A DNA stretch of 64,000 nucleotides from Rhabdornis inornatus (GCA_013397075.1 VWZS01000654.1:583231-647230); one strand, 5' to 3'. Shown: positions 49,493-62,664, numbered from the stretch's first letter. The notes: generated from the letters alone by a model not told the origin. Made by a program: numbers and translations.

Positions 49493-51604
49493 TATAATGT
49501 GAAAGAAGAAGATATGTTTTTTGTCATAAAGAAATGAGAGGCCAAAATGCTCCATTTCAGTTAAGAAATGAAACTTTGTTGGTTTTGAAAAATTTAATGT
49601 TCTTTTAAATTTCAATCCATATTTCAGCAAAACTAAACTCCCTGAGGAAGTTTTGATGATGATGGAGCATCAGTCTTGGATGAAGGATGGTCCTTTAGGA
49701 AATCTTCAAATGGTTCCTGGAGGAGTTATTTACATCAGGCGAAATGACCTTAGTTTGCTGTGTTTTATTGACATAGATTGGAAGTGAACATGGCATGAGA
49801 AAGCTACTAATCTTAGACACACACAGGAGACAAAACGGAGTGAGGAGCCTGACAGTGGACAGCAATACATTTAAGATTTAACTTGTCTCTGCATAACTTG
49901 GTTGCATTGATTGTTTTTTTTTTTAATTTCTTTTTCTGAAACACATCTGTTAGTTCGTTACTAAATCTGTAGGAAAACAAATAGGAAATTCACAGTCCAG
50001 TGGCTGAAACTTTTTCTTCATATGGCCAGAGGTAGGGAAAAGAAGACTTGGAGATCTCCCTGCTCCATTTGCAGTAATGAGGGAGCCACAGAACAACTGC
50101 ATTCACAAGGTGAGAAATAATATGTGTTTTTGGTGAAATGATTAAAGCAGCTCAGTGACAGGAAGTATTAAAAGATTCTTTCTAAAGCATTTCATCAGCA
50201 CTTCAGGAAAGCTGGCTGGAATATCCTTAATCTTTGCCTTTTTTCTTCAGACTTGGCCTTCTCCACTGTGTCTTTCTTTCTCCTGTTGCTCCTGCTGGAG
50301 CTGAGTGGTAACAAAAGCATTTCTATGACTGTATGGGAGCAAGTTAGAAGAGTCACATTCAAAGCATTCCTCAAACTGACTGTTCAAAGAAACTAATTTA
50401 GAAACCTCTGTTATAACTGTAAGTTTTTCAAACAATCAAAACTGAGAGGTAGGTTTCTAGGCAGTGGTCTGTCTAGCTGTTAAAGCAACTTTCCTCCTTT
50501 GACAGTCTCTTCTGTAGAGGAGAATGTACAAGAGGAAAATACATTTTTAGAGGGCTCTCTAATCCACTTATTCTACATGGTCATTTTAAGATGAGATTAA
50601 TTACCCTCTGGAGACAGACAACTTCAGAAAGGAAAAATACCGTGATTTAAATACCTTAGGAGTGTTCTCATGTACTTTGGATTTATTGATGTCATCAAAC
50701 AGATAAATGAAAAAATCTCTTTCAGATTGTATTTGTTTAGCTAATCCAAGTACGTGACCAGTGGATTTGGCTGTACACAGGTGATAATCATTTATGAGTT
50801 TGAAATAGCAGGAGATAAATACAAACAAAGAGCCCTGCATCTGACAGACCTGTACAAATATATCGGTCACTTTTCTTCAGAGGTATCTGACTGGTCTTTG
50901 TGCCTTAATCAATAAAGTTCTCAAATGATTAAACAGGTTGATTTGTCCATTGTTTTTATAACATGTCCTTGCTCATAACTCTTCAAAGTCAAATAGAATT
51001 TGCATGTGATACTATGCTATCCTTTAGAAGGCTTTTTCTTTCCTGCAGGAAAAGTTACCCTCTCCCTAACATAATCTTATTTTCACTAATAGCTTATGTG
51101 CCATTACCAGGGATTTTCACAGGGCTTTCTTATGCAGACCTGGGTTTTTTTGGTTTTGCTTTGTTTTTTCCTAGTTCATATGCAGTTAACATTGAATATA
51201 CACATGCTTTAGTTCTTTATTATTGAGTACTATTTTAGTGAATCACTGTGGTGTGTTCACCCTGAACAGAAGCTAAGCACCCACCAAGCTGATTGCTTTC
51301 TCCTCATTAGTGGGGTGGTAAAGAGAGTTGGAAGAACAAAAAATGAAAACTTATGGGTCAAGATGAAGTTTTATAAACAAAGCAAAGCTGCGCAAAGAAG
51401 CACACTCTGAAAAGTTTTGAATATATTCCTCTTCTTATCATGTTCTAGTGATTATTTGTATATAAATGCCACTTCTACCATATTTTCCTTGGATGTATTT
51501 ATTTTCAGCCCTTGTTTTTTTTAGGTTAGCTTAGATAAAATCTGTAATCATCATACTGAGTAAATGCCATTCCTTGGATTCTGTCTGTATAACACACACA
51601 ATAT
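49493..51604. other. Unassigned AT-rich DNA
   Basis: No supported feature. Around 50230-50310 an acceptor-like TTTTTTCTTCAG and a possible GTAACA donor bracket 57 bases that read as a leucine-rich string in one frame. I regard this as coincidence. Confidence 0.4.
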
Positions 51605-51703
51605 TAAAAAAAAACAAAAAAACCAAACCAAAACAAAACAAAAAACAAAACAAAACAAAAAAACAAACAAAAAAAAACAACAAACAAAAAACCCACAAAC
51701 AAT
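51605..51703. repeat. A/C-rich tract
   Basis: About 100 bases of A with single or paired C and essentially no G or T, in shifting (AAAAC)n and (AAAC)n order. The most regular of the A/C tracts in the window. Confidence 0.9.
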
Positions 51704-52505
51704 TGCTCAGTTTAGGCATTTGAAGCATACCCTGGGGAGCACTTGCCCGAAGGTATGTTAAAATTTTTACATTCCTTCTGAGATCCAGGCGTAATATTTG
51801 GGGTTAAGAAAACCTTTAAGCAACAGGACGTCTAAAACTCAAGCTTTGGAATTTTAAAACAGAATTCCTACTGTGGATCTAACCTCAAGGTATTACATAG
51901 CTTTTTGGAAGCCAGATCTTCCAAGATGTGGTATAGGAAACATGTTCTCAGCACAAATTGTGATGAAATTTAGACTAGAATAAATTAATTTCAATTAATT
52001 AAACTAGCAGTTTAAGAGGAATACTGGAAATCTGTAGCTATAATACATAGTATCTGAGCAGTTTCCTGGTCTTACTACAAGACACTTATGGGGACACGAT
52101 AACCAATTTCAGCAATCATGATATAAGTACAAAGAGATAGCATCTTCAAAAAGATATTCCTTTTTAGATAGAAGAAATCACTTCCTTAGGAAAGAAATTA
52201 AACCCAATAGGAATAACCCAAATCTCATTAATGCAGTGAATGAGGAAACTTGAATTTTGAGCCTTTAAAAGCATGCATAGCTCTGGGGAACCAATCCTAT
52301 TTGGTCTAAAACAAGCAACTGACCTGTGACAAGATAGCTCTCAAGGACAAAAGTACTCAACACCAGGGCATGAAGTTTCTCAGAGCTGACTGAGAAAGTC
52401 AGTTCAGGCTGCAATTGTCAGGAAAGAGAACTAACTTCTGATCTTTTTGCAAGTATATTTCATCTTTCTCATTCTGATAACTCTCTATCTCTTTCCATTA
52501 CTCTT
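51704..52505. other. Unassigned AT-rich DNA
   Basis: Nothing recognisable. Confidence 0.4.
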
Positions 52506-52554
52506 GGGGCAGATGGGGTGGGGAGGATGGAAGTGGAGGCGGGATTGGGAGGGA
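52506..52554 (+). repeat. G-rich run with six G-tracts
   Basis: Three GGGG runs and three GGG runs lie within 49 bases, in a strongly AT-rich neighbourhood. The two trios are separated by 17 bases containing further GG pairs. It could fold into a G-quadruplex using a long loop or GG pairs; this is inference from base pattern only. Confidence 0.65.
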
Positions 52555-53884
52555 GTAATTTTGTCTACATTTTTGATTATGGGGTAAAACCCCAAAATTT
52601 CAAAACACAAAGAAGGTTCTACATTTTGCAAAATCCTTGCTTTAAGGTTCAGCTTCACAATGAAATTGCCACATCAGCATGATAAAGAAACTTTACTTTG
52701 CTGTACAGCTGTCTTTGTGTATACTTCAGACATAAGGCAAGCAAAGGCAAGCTTACAATATTTCTTTTGGTTATGTTTCCTTGTGTTTGCCACAGATCAA
52801 ATGCCCAGACATAGATAACACAGATAGTGTAAATATCAAGTCATTAAGCTACGATTGCCAGATGACAGGTCTGTATCATGCAAAATAGGGCTTCACCTGT
52901 ATTAATTTTAATGAAAACTTTATTAAGCAATTATCTCTTTTATGCGCTATGCACTTTCCTGGATATTACAGACAGTTTAATTTCTTAACAGTGGAACATT
53001 TTCCAAAGCAACTATTTTAATTATTTTTGTTATGTCTTTTTTCTTTTGCCCCAGCATCTGGGTAACAGGGAACAGTTTCATTTACCTCTTTTAGGATTGG
53101 CATAAGGACCTGAGTGCTACCCAGTCTGTAGAAGTTTTATATGCTTTATATGCTGCCATCTCTTCTGTTCTTAAGTCCTTTCTGTTCTTCTTCTTTCTTT
53201 TTCCACACACTGCCCCCACATCTCTCTCAATTTCAACATGCACAAAAACCTATTTCATAAGTGAAAACCAGTCCCAACCATCACAGGCCTTTAAAGCATG
53301 ACCATCATTTTTCACAGATCCTAAAATCCTTGCCCTGGAATCCTTGTTCAATCCATTCTTGAAAAACATGATAAGCATGTTGTGATTTTTTTTTTCCTTT
53401 ATGCCTCTTGAAGTACAGTTTGATACTTACATCCACTGAGCTTGTGGCGATGTGGAAGGGTTTTTTCCTCCCTCTTTTTAAGATGACTTCCCATGACAAT
53501 ATGGTTGAAGAATCGACAATACAATATCTTTTGCTACAGTGATTAAAAGCATGCCGCTTTTCATCTGTTTTAACCATTCATGGGGAATGGTATCTGAATT
53601 CTGAGCAGTCGTCTAAGAGATGATAATCTGAATTCTAAGAATATGTGTTTATAGCTATGTCAGTTCCATGTAATTACTGCAATGAGATGTATGTAGAGGT
53701 ACTAAATAATATTTTACAGAGCTACACTCTGTAAAGTCAGAGAGGAATAGTAACTAAAAAAAAACTAACACTGAAGGGGAGATTATTGTCCCCTCTAGAA
53801 AGGGGACTTGGATTTGCTACAAACCACCCTAGAAGAGAAGAGTAACTCAGGATCTTATTAATAGATCCCTTAGGGTGTAGCCAG
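52555..53884. other. Unassigned AT-rich DNA
   Basis: Nothing recognisable. A 90-codon minus-strand frame at 53305-53577 has no motif. Confidence 0.4.
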
Positions 53885-54187
53885 CTGGGGGGTCAGTGTC
53901 TTCTCCCAGGTAGCAAGTGACAGGACCAGACAAAATGGTCTTTAATTGCGCTAGGGGAGGTTCGATTGGATATTTGGAAAAAATTCTTCACTGAAAAAGG
54001 GTGGTTGAGCATTGGAACAATCTGCCCAACAAAGAGGTGGAGTCATCATCCCTGGAAATTAAAAAAATAACTTGTGAATGTGGCAGTTAGGGACATGGTC
54101 TAGTGGTGAACATGGTGGTGCTGGGTTAACAGTTGTACCCAACGATCTTAGGGGTCTTTTCCAAACTAAATTATTCCATGATTTCAT
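53885..54187 (+). mobile_element. CR1 LINE, 3' end fragment (well preserved)
   Basis: A plus-strand CR1 end, easy to read: 'gctggggggtcagtgtcttctcccaggtagcaagtgacaggacc', 'gggaggttcgattggatatttgg', 'gagcattggaacaatctgcccaac', 'gtggagtcatcatccctgg', 'gggacatggtctagtggtgaacatggtggtgctgggtt', 'gatcttaggggtcttttccaa', and the tail 'attattccatgatttcatg'. It is 5'-truncated to about 300 bases. Its block pattern differs from the copies at 15727 and 58340, so more than one CR1 subfamily is present in the window. Confidence 0.95.
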
Positions 54188-57100
54188 GTTCAGAATTCAT
54201 TGTACAATCCACTTCAGTTTTCTATTCAGTTAAACCCTGCTTAAAAAGAGCTGTTTCCAGAGGCCTTACCTCTTAATATGGTCACCACAATTCTTCATCC
54301 TCCAAACTTTTCTAACACAACTAATAGATTGCTATTTCCTCACAAGTTTCTCAACTTTTCTACTTGTGATTTATTTTTCATACTACCTTTTTGTGTCTCA
54401 TTTGGGCCTAAATCTAAGCCTTTGACATATTTTTATTTTGGCTGTAATCTGTTGCTACCTCTTCCAAAGTCTTGATAAGAGGCATTGTGTAAGTTAACAG
54501 CTGGGAAGAAATTATTCCATTACCTAAGACCCCACCCATCTTGCTGCTGGTGCTGTGTAGGTTTATATTTGAATTGGTCAGCTTTTCAGATCTTTTCAGG
54601 AAAAGGTAATATTTGCATTTGTAATTTTCATCTTCCTTGGTGATTGTTGCTGATTAAAACATCAGTATATTTTACCAAACATAATTTTATGTCCAAAATT
54701 TTTCACCAATATTTTTATAACTCATTGATGTCTCAGTCCCTAACCTATAATACCAGAAATTAACAGCATTAACAGAAAAATGTTGGAAAATTTGTTTCAA
54801 CTTCTTTTTTTAGTTTTCACCTACCCATGAGAGTGAATAATTACCCACAAACTATCAAAAATTCACAAATGCAATTGTTTACAGATTATTTAGGGAGGAG
54901 TGATTGAAATACAAATAAATGTAAATGATTTGGCATTAACTGTAATTTTAGTTTGAAATATAATCCATGAGTGATGATCCATTATAGCCATGATACAATG
55001 CAATTTGATGACACTTTCATTGTATTAATGTTGACAATATAAATTCCTCAAATGATAAAGCTATCTCTTTAATAAAAACAGAAGTTTATGATAAAGTATA
55101 TTTATTTAAAAGCATTTCTAAGAGTAGAAGATCTTTGACTTTTGGATTTATGTCAGTATACAGATTATGTGTACAGTCTAAATAACAAGCTCATGGAGTT
55201 GAAATTGTGCCAAAGTAATTTGAATTCTGGGGATTTCAGAATGTCAGCTGTTATAGTAGTATCCAATTAAGGAGCTGCCTTAACTCACAGACATTAGTGC
55301 AGTGCTATCTGTTACTAATTCAACTTTTATGGGCATCATCAGAAAGTTTTATTTCTAACAGGTTGAATATATAAATTACTTACAAATAAAAATTATCTAA
55401 GTACTGCTTCTTACAATGGTTTTAACCAATCTGAAATGAAGAACCCTGTTAAAGGAAATAGCCTTTTTCAGTAACTCTCTTTTACAGCTATTTATGCAGA
55501 TTTTAGACCAGTGTGGATTTGTTTTAATCATATGGAGATTATATTTGTACAAAAGGTGACCAGCAGTGAAGCAGCACACATATATCATAAACTATTTTTA
55601 ATTTCCCTTGTATTTTGGATCTGGTTCCTTTAGCCATTGAAATATGAATGCTTCAACTTGCTTGTAATACATTATGCTATTCTTAAGGTAAGGTCACTCA
55701 TGTTCGGTAGCAAAATCCCACAGCTGTTCTTTTTAAAGCTATTGTAATGAACACACTCATCTATTAGCAAAGGACTTAAAGTGAATGGTTTTTCAAGGAA
55801 TAGTTTTTAGACACTATAAATTTTAAAATATTCTAGCAGAATAAAAGATATAAAATATTGGATAGACAAAGTTTACAACTTCTATAGCAAAATGACATTC
55901 CTTTAATGAATGCATCAATACTACAGGAGAGATTTCAATGACCAAAAAAAAAACGATGTAGGGTATTTAGAGGTTGAGATGCACTAATTGTAACAAGAAG
56001 TATGTGTGGTCAATTCTAGAATGGGAAGAATGCAAGAAGAAACATGTGTTTCGGAATATATAGCCTACTGAAGTGATTACCATTTTCTCCTCTGTTTCTT
56101 TATCTTAGACAATCTACTATTTATCCTTGTATGGTGATTCTGTCTGGTTCTATCTGAGGGTGAGACAGGGAAATTAGGACACTTTTTAAATTACTCAGTG
56201 TGTGAGTTGTACTTCACTCCCAGGTGGGGTTGAAGTATTGAAAGGGAGACTATTGTCACAGTGGTTCAAAGATATCAATGTCTCATGGTCCAGGAGGCTT
56301 ACAGAGGCTCTGACTTTGCTAGTCAGATTCAGTGTTTATGTACCCCTGATAATGGCCCTTAGCACCATTTCAGAATTACATGTGCACTTTTGGAAACAGC
56401 TTGATCTTGTCTAAATGCTCACGTGTTGCAGGATTTCTCAAGCTTTACTGGTGTTGAATGACAGAACTATTATGGCCTGGATGATCAGTGCTCTACTGCT
56501 GTGTGCTTGTTTGATTCCCATGATGTTTACTATAACATCTGCCCTGAACAGCAGAGAATTAGTAGCGAGCTGTTAAAACTCTTGGTTTGAGACACAGTTT
56601 GGGCTGAAATGCTGTTCAATTTAGTTGACTTAGAGAGCTTGGGACAAAGATGTTCCACAAGTAGGCACTGAAAGAAGAAGGTGTAAGTAGTTGTGTACAA
56701 AGTTATATGAGAACATACCTTTTTAGGCAATATGGTTGGAAAATAGTCTTCAAGCTCTGTGCAAAAGGGAAAAGATCATAAATAGAGAATTTAAAGATAG
56801 ATGCACTAATTATTTGTCAAGAATCTTTGCTTCTGTTAATTGTGAGTCTTTGCTTCTCTTTCCAATATTTTTTTTGATGCTACATGACATTTTGGTTAGG
56901 TAGAGGTGAACACACTTTGGATTATTTAGTAGGAGATGCTTTTAGTCATTAATTCGGAAATTAATCTGAGGAAGGTTTGGGGCCTGCAAAGGTTATTGGA
57001 AATGGAATTACTCCAGCCTCTGCACAACCCAGACTGCTGTAAACCATTATTCTGTCATATTTTAAAGATGGACAGGCAGGGAGCTGAGTTCCGAAGGCCT

Positions 57101-57829
57101 TATATATGTTCTGAATTTAATAGAGATTTGAAGTTGCTTAGGGCTTACTAGAAAATGGCAGCCAAATAAAGACCCAAATAAGGTAGGGATATGGATTTTT
57201 TTTGTTTTGTTTTCTTTTTCTTTTTTTAAGCTGTCCTTAAAATCCCTAAAATTCTTGTATGTTAGAAAGTGGACTTTATCTTGAAGACCAGTGAAAGTCT
57301 AGCCAAGTGGCTGGAATTATATGAGCTGACTCTCAGTCTGTGTGTTGTCAGATCAGAAAACATCGGGTTCATTATTGTTCTGTTTTACTAGTTTTGATCC
57401 CAGCTTCATGATTCAAAGACAGCTTGTAGAACTGAAGCATATCTACAGAAAATAATCTCTGAAATAATATCAGAGAAAGGATTTACTTATGTTATTCAAG
57501 TGGAATGGTTGAGATATGTGTTAAATACTTCATTTGAATTAAAATATGCTACAGGAACTATTGCGATATGTAACAGGAAATTTGTAAAAATCACACCATC
57601 ACTTTTTCACATTAGATTAATAATATTTCATCTCTTCAAGTATCCAACTATCAAGTATTCTAACTACAAATGTTCTGCCTCCTTATATTGCAACTATAAC
57701 TATATTGCAACTATATTATGCATGGAGATTTCTTTATGCAGCTTGGTAGAAAGAGTTAACAACTTAAGAATGACGAGGGAAGGCAAGAACAACTAGCAGC
57801 ACTGCAAGACACCTATGGACAGGGTGAAT
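54188..57829. other. Unassigned AT-rich DNA
   Basis: No supported gene or repeat. A short direct repeat of ATATTGCAACTAT occurs near 57685-57713. Confidence 0.4.
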
Positions 57830-58650
57830 GGGTCAAGGACATGGGGTGACATGACAAGAAAGCGCTTGCAAATCAGCAAGGAAGTGCCTAAAAGGCACCA
57901 TTCTGGGGAGATCTCCCAACCCTTTCCATGAGCTCAGTGTGGGATGGTTCACTGAAGTGCCTGTATACTAATGCAGGCAGCATGGCGAATAAACAAAGCA
58001 GGGCTTTGATCATGTTGGGATCTTGGAGACTTTGCAGGATGGTTCCCATGACTGGAGTGCTTCAATGAAGGGATAAAGGCTCATCAAGAAGGACAGAAAA
58101 GGAGTACAAGGAGGGATATCTGCCCTTTATATGAGAGGGCAGCTGGAGTGCATGGAAGCTCTGTCTAGGATTAGTGGGGTTGAATTCAGAGATAAAGTTA
58201 TAAATGTTAAAGTCCAAATTGAGCTGAACCTGTTAAAGGGTGTCAAATATAAAAAGAAGAATAGAGATGACAAAAGGAAGCCCAAATAAACATGGGCTCA
58301 TTTCTCAGGAAAATGGGGGGGAGGGGGGCTGGTTATGGAGGATGTAGCCAGTTTGTTTTAGTGGTTCCCTGTGACAGGACCAGAAGTAATGGACATCACC
58401 TGAAACACAGGAGATTCTCTCCGATCATCTGAAAACACCTTTTTTACTGTGGGAGTTACTGAGCACTGGCACAGCTGTCCCAGAGAAGTTGTGGAGTCTC
58501 TCTCTTTGGAGACATTCAAAAGCTTCTGGGTGTGGTCCTGGACAACCAGCTCTAGGTGACCCTGCTATAAGTGGGGAGTTGGACCAGACGACTTCTACAG
58601 GTCCTTCACAATTTCAGCTATTCTGTGATTCTGGGATTGTGTGACTCTCT
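57830..58650 (+). mobile_element. Internally deleted CR1 LINE
   Basis: A plus-strand CR1 unusually rich in 5' sequence. It has a piece of the endonuclease region (about 57955-58215), the linker before the reverse transcriptase (about 58225-58330, with 'gatgacaaaaggaagccca'), and then the 3' end (about 58340-58650). The 3' end holds 'gtggttccctgtgacaggacc', 'gttgtggagtctc', 'aaccagctctaggtgaccctgc' and the tail 'ctattctgtgattctggg'. Nearly all of the reverse transcriptase is missing between linker and 3' end. The loss may be a deletion after insertion. A G7-A-G6 run (58315-58328) marks the junction. Confidence 0.88.
57955..58215 (+). pseudogene. CR1 ORF2 endonuclease remnant
   Basis: A broken piece of the apurinic-type endonuclease domain that CR1 uses to nick target DNA. 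Two short in-frame islands are visible: G-S-H-D-W-S-A near 58042 (the conserved segment around the S-H-D-W box) and A-L-Y-M-R-G-Q-L-E-C-M near 58122-58155. They lie in different frames and the sequence between has stops. No ATG-to-stop frame spans them. It is inactive and not part of a host gene. Together with the RT remnant at 23245-24440 it shows that long CR1 copies once inserted here. Confidence 0.78.
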
Positions 58651-60904
58651 GAAATTAATATTCTATATACTACGATTTTCTGATTCTATGCAGTATTTCA
58701 GATAAATTATAGATAATCATTGTGCATTTATTTCATGTACTTCTTATTCACTGACTCTTCTATTTAACAATAAGAAACAATGTCTGTTCTCTGATCCCTA
58801 GAGAAAATTACTAGTCATTCATCTGAACTTCGGGAAAATATGGGATTAATTTCTAACATAGTCAACTTGATCCATTTATGTTTTCCAGGACTTCAAATTT
58901 GCCTTCATATCAACAGGATGAGACACCTTTATATGGTCGTAGCCCCTCTGCACAGGCAACAGTTTCCTATTTTTTTTTTTCTTTTTTTTTGTTCTTCATT
59001 GAAGAGGATGAACCATTTGGGTTTGTACATTGCCTCTAACCAAGATGCTAACAATCCTCTGAGACCATTCACACACTCTGGTTGTGTTTGCTTTGAAAAA
59101 TATTGCAACATTATATTTCTACAAATTTTAAATGCTCTGACTACTTGTTCTTAATATCACATAATTTAGATATACATCTTTGTTAGAAACGAAGGATCTT
59201 TATGAACTAACATGATAATGTTTGGTCTTCTTTTTTTTAATAAATACTCTCATTATGAAGTTTTCTGGTTACAGTCACAGCTAACAGAACTACTCTTTAT
59301 CCTTGTCATTTCAGAATGTTTAAACAACTTCTGACAGTAACTTCATAGATGAAATATTTAAATAGATTTTTTCCATATCCCTGGTTAGCAAAAATAAATC
59401 CACAATGGATAGTTAAGGCATAGACTAAGTCAATAAAAACTCAAAGAAGAACAAATTGATGGAATGTAACTTGATATTTAGAAATGGCACCTCAATAATG
59501 ATTAAACAGTACTTGTCGGTAGATGTAATATAGGAAAATAATATATTTTCCTTCTCCAAGCAGATGTTCTCTACAGTCACTGGTGGGTTTCACAGGGTTG
59601 TCAATTCTGGGTCATTGTTTCTCGGTTTATAATAGTATTGACTGATCAACAGTCATTCTCTGAAAGTCCTGGTCTGGCCATGGGCCTTGTTCCATGGTTG
59701 AACTTGTCATAAGGTAACTATATTTGACTTTTTCAAGTTGGCTTCTTTTAATTTTTGATAATATCAAATGTCTCCATATTTCCCATAAATGGTGAACTGT
59801 ATCCCCTTATCTCTGAAAATCCAACAACCAAAATGCAAAAAAAAACCCTACTATTATAAAAATTATGAGCTGCTATTTTTATATATTGAATTTGCCTTTC
59901 ACATACTTTATAATGAATTTTTCTGCCTGGTTATTTTAATTGGCTAGTTCCTCAGTGTGTATCCTAATCACATAATCAGTTTAAAATTATTAGCAGTGCC
60001 TTGCATTCAGCAAAATCTATGCATTTCTGAATATATAATAGGACTTGATTTTTTAGTACTATTAGCTAGCACCTAATGTCTTCAGTTGCACAGCTGTAAT
60101 AAATTAGACCTAATGTTTGCATGGTACTGATTTACCATAGTCTATGGGGATAGAAAACTAAAGTCCTGCCTGTTCTGTAATAATTTATAGAACTGAAGGA
60201 AATTAGCATACTCTTGAGGTATTAACCTTTCACCATTTTCAGTTTCATGGTCATATGAAGGTTCTATTTTTGTATCAGGCAATCATAATCTTTTCACATT
60301 AATGTTTATGCTCTGGTCTGATTAGCACTCCTCCTTTAGTTCTGACAACTCCATGACAACTGTCCACATTTTTTACATAATCAGAACTTTAGTCTTATTT
60401 TTGAAATAGCCAGAATTCCTCTTGTATCATAGCATGCAGAAAACAATCTGTCAAATAGTTATTTTAAAATTTCTATAATAAACTTCTGTGATGATCAGTA
60501 AAATAATTAGTGATTCTTTCCTATAAATTAATCAATTTAATTGCATTATTCTCACCTGTGCAATAATCATAACATAGAATTAAATATCTGCAATATCATC
60601 ACTACTTTAGGCAAAGCTGGAGGTGCACTACAGGCACTCATAAGGCCATTTTTTAAATACTATTCTCTAAACAGAAAGAGCTTAATTTTTGGCTTAGTCA
60701 ATTCCATGACACCAGCATACACTGGTTCTGGTTTCTTTCTCACGCCTTTATTCCTGCACTGAAATCCATTTCTATGTAGCTCTAGTATGATAAATGTGTG
60801 CAAGACATGTGCTTTTCATGACTGAAGTATTAGAAGTTTATTCATCATGGATGAACAAACCTCCCAAGTCCCTGTTAGGGAGATGTATCCAAGGTCACCA
60901 GATA
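58651..60904. other. Unassigned AT-rich DNA
   Basis: Nothing recognisable beyond a T-rich run at about 58970-58992. Confidence 0.4.
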
Positions 60905-61215
60905 GAATTACAGAACTAGAGAATGGATGATGTTACAAGGGATCTCTAAGGTGGTTTATTAGACCACCCCTGTGCAAAAGAGTGTCAGCTGGAACAGGTT
61001 GCTGAGGCCCTCGCTGATTCAGAGGAGATAGAGACTCCACAGCTTCTCTGATAAACATGTTCTACTGTTCTGGAAACCTGGCAGAGACCTCGAGTGATCC
61101 TTGTTTTGTCATAGACACTGTTCCTTGCACACAAAACTAGTGACCCGTTGCTTATTGTCAGGGCATGCTGCAGCTGCAGAAAGCCACTGCGTCCTCTCTA
61201 TGAGCACCGGGAGTC
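60905..61215 (-). mobile_element. CR1 LINE, 3' end fragment
   Basis: A minus-strand CR1 end. The left edge has worn tail complements (agaattacagaactagagaatgg). Then come 'acaagggatctctaaggtgg', 'ttagaccacccctg', 'gagatagagactccacagcttctctg' and 'ttctactgttctgg', all complements of the CR1 3' region. Weaker similarity ('gtgacccgttgcttattgtcag' and 'gaaagccactgcgtcctc') carries the match to about 61215. The copy is quite diverged. It faces the plus-strand copy at 61625, with 5' ends toward each other about 400 bases apart. Confidence 0.83.
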
Positions 61216-61624
61216 AATGGCCATCTCTGTTGTACAGAGAACCACAGCTCTGGGCCAGGCAGACTTCTGGTCCTTTCTCTTACACCTAGAGCTCCATCTG
61301 CCTCTGCAGACATAGCTGCAGTGCCTACCCCTGACACAGGCAGTCCTCCTTCCTAACACCAGGGCAGTTTCTACATAGGCAGAACTATGGCATGTTTAGA
61401 AAGAGATGAGAACACATTTCTGTTGCTGGGACAGTTTTCATGAAAATCACATTCAGGTGATGCCATGAGTCACTGTTTGTCAGCAGAACAACATGGCTGA
61501 TGGCCACCATATAAACTGCTGTCTGGCTAATACCATACCTGTCTTGTCATACACTTATCCAGTCCATATCTAACCAATCTGGCCTCGCTAAACAATTTGA
61601 CTTCTCTTATCAAGGCAATGACCA
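61216..61624. other. Spacer between two inverted CR1 ends
   Basis: The first part (61216-61400) is less AT-rich and could be a further worn CR1 segment. The rest shows nothing recognisable. Confidence 0.4.
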
Positions 61625-62042
61625 AAAAGTCCAGTACAGAGGGGTGTCAAGATTGTTAGGAGAGTGTGATATATAAGAAGTGGTTGACAGAAATTATTTT
61701 CTTCAGCCTTAAGGAGAAAAGTAAAGGAAAGAGGTTACTCCTTTCTTAAAACCTGATGAGAGGATGTAGAGAACGATTCTTCTAAGTGGTGCTCAATGAT
61801 AGGAGGAGTGGCAATTAATCCAGGTTGAAAATTTGGAAACTGATTTCACATATGAAAGAATGGTTTTGCTGTGAGTATGGTTTGTCACTGACAGAGGTTT
61901 CACAGGAGCCTCCACCCTTGCAGTTATTCAGGAGAAGGATCTAAGCAAGTTGCTTCAGGCAGACCTGCTCTGAGCAGTCACTGCACTACACGACCACTGG
62001 AGGACCCTTTCAACCTTCATGGTGCCATGATTCTCTGATGTC
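61625..62042 (+). mobile_element. CR1 LINE, 3' end fragment (diverged)
   Basis: A plus-strand CR1 end. Landmarks are 'aaaagtccagtacagagggg', 'cttcagccttaaggagaaaag', 'gtggtgctcaatgataggagg', 'ttttgctgtgagtatgg', 'ggagcctccacccttgcag', 'cagacctgctctgagcag', 'ccactggaggaccctttcaacc' and the tail 'gccatgattctctgatg'. It is older than the copy at 53885, with many substitutions and small losses, but the order is intact and the end is clear. No coding capacity. Confidence 0.8.
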
Positions 62043-62636
62043 TGAAGGTATACAGAATTGACATGATCAAAATCTCAATTAAGTTTATTTTCAGAATTTT
62101 GCACATAAGGTAAGAGCTTTTCATAATCCTGGAAAGACTTATAAACATACTTTCAGTTCATGGAATTTGAACAATATCATTGACTACTTTCCAGGCTTAA
62201 TTTACAACGCTCTGAATGAAGTATGTGTATAAATCTTAAAAGCCGTCTTACTCCCTCTCCTTGTAAAGCAAATATGTGTTTATTCTTGAAGTATATGAAT
62301 AATACCTTTGGACTGTTCTCATTTTCAAATTTTAGAAGTAAATCGCAAAGAATATGAGATAAATCATGAAGCGGTATGTGTTTTGTAGCTTGCAGTTCAA
62401 TATATCTGGATTCTTTCATTCTGCTCTTTGAAGAATTAACAGACTATTTTATCATTTAAATTATGGGAGAAAAGTTGAATAAACAAGTTCAAATTCAACC
62501 ATACTGTTTGCCTTCTTATGTTTCAGGCAAGAGTGCTTTCATTATGCAGAGGAAATAGTTGGCACTTTCATTTTTTAATCAAGCTGCCATTAGATGGAAA
62601 ATTGACATAAGAACGAAACCTCTGCATTACCAGAAG
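62043..62636. other. Unassigned AT-rich DNA
   Basis: Nothing recognisable. A GAATAAAC motif lies near 62477, about 160 bases before the poly(A) tract, too far to act as its poly(A) signal. Confidence 0.4.
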
Positions 62637-62664
62637 AAAAAAAAAAAAAAAAAAAAAACAAACA

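Noticed and set aside
50251..50307. 57-base leucine-rich mini-exon (signal-peptide-like) between an acceptor-like and a donor-like site
   Set aside because: Splice-like motifs this close together are common by chance. There is no start codon context or downstream partner exon.
53945..53965. GGTTCGATTGG resembling a tRNA B box
   Set aside because: It lies inside the CR1 3' end and has no matching A box or cloverleaf.
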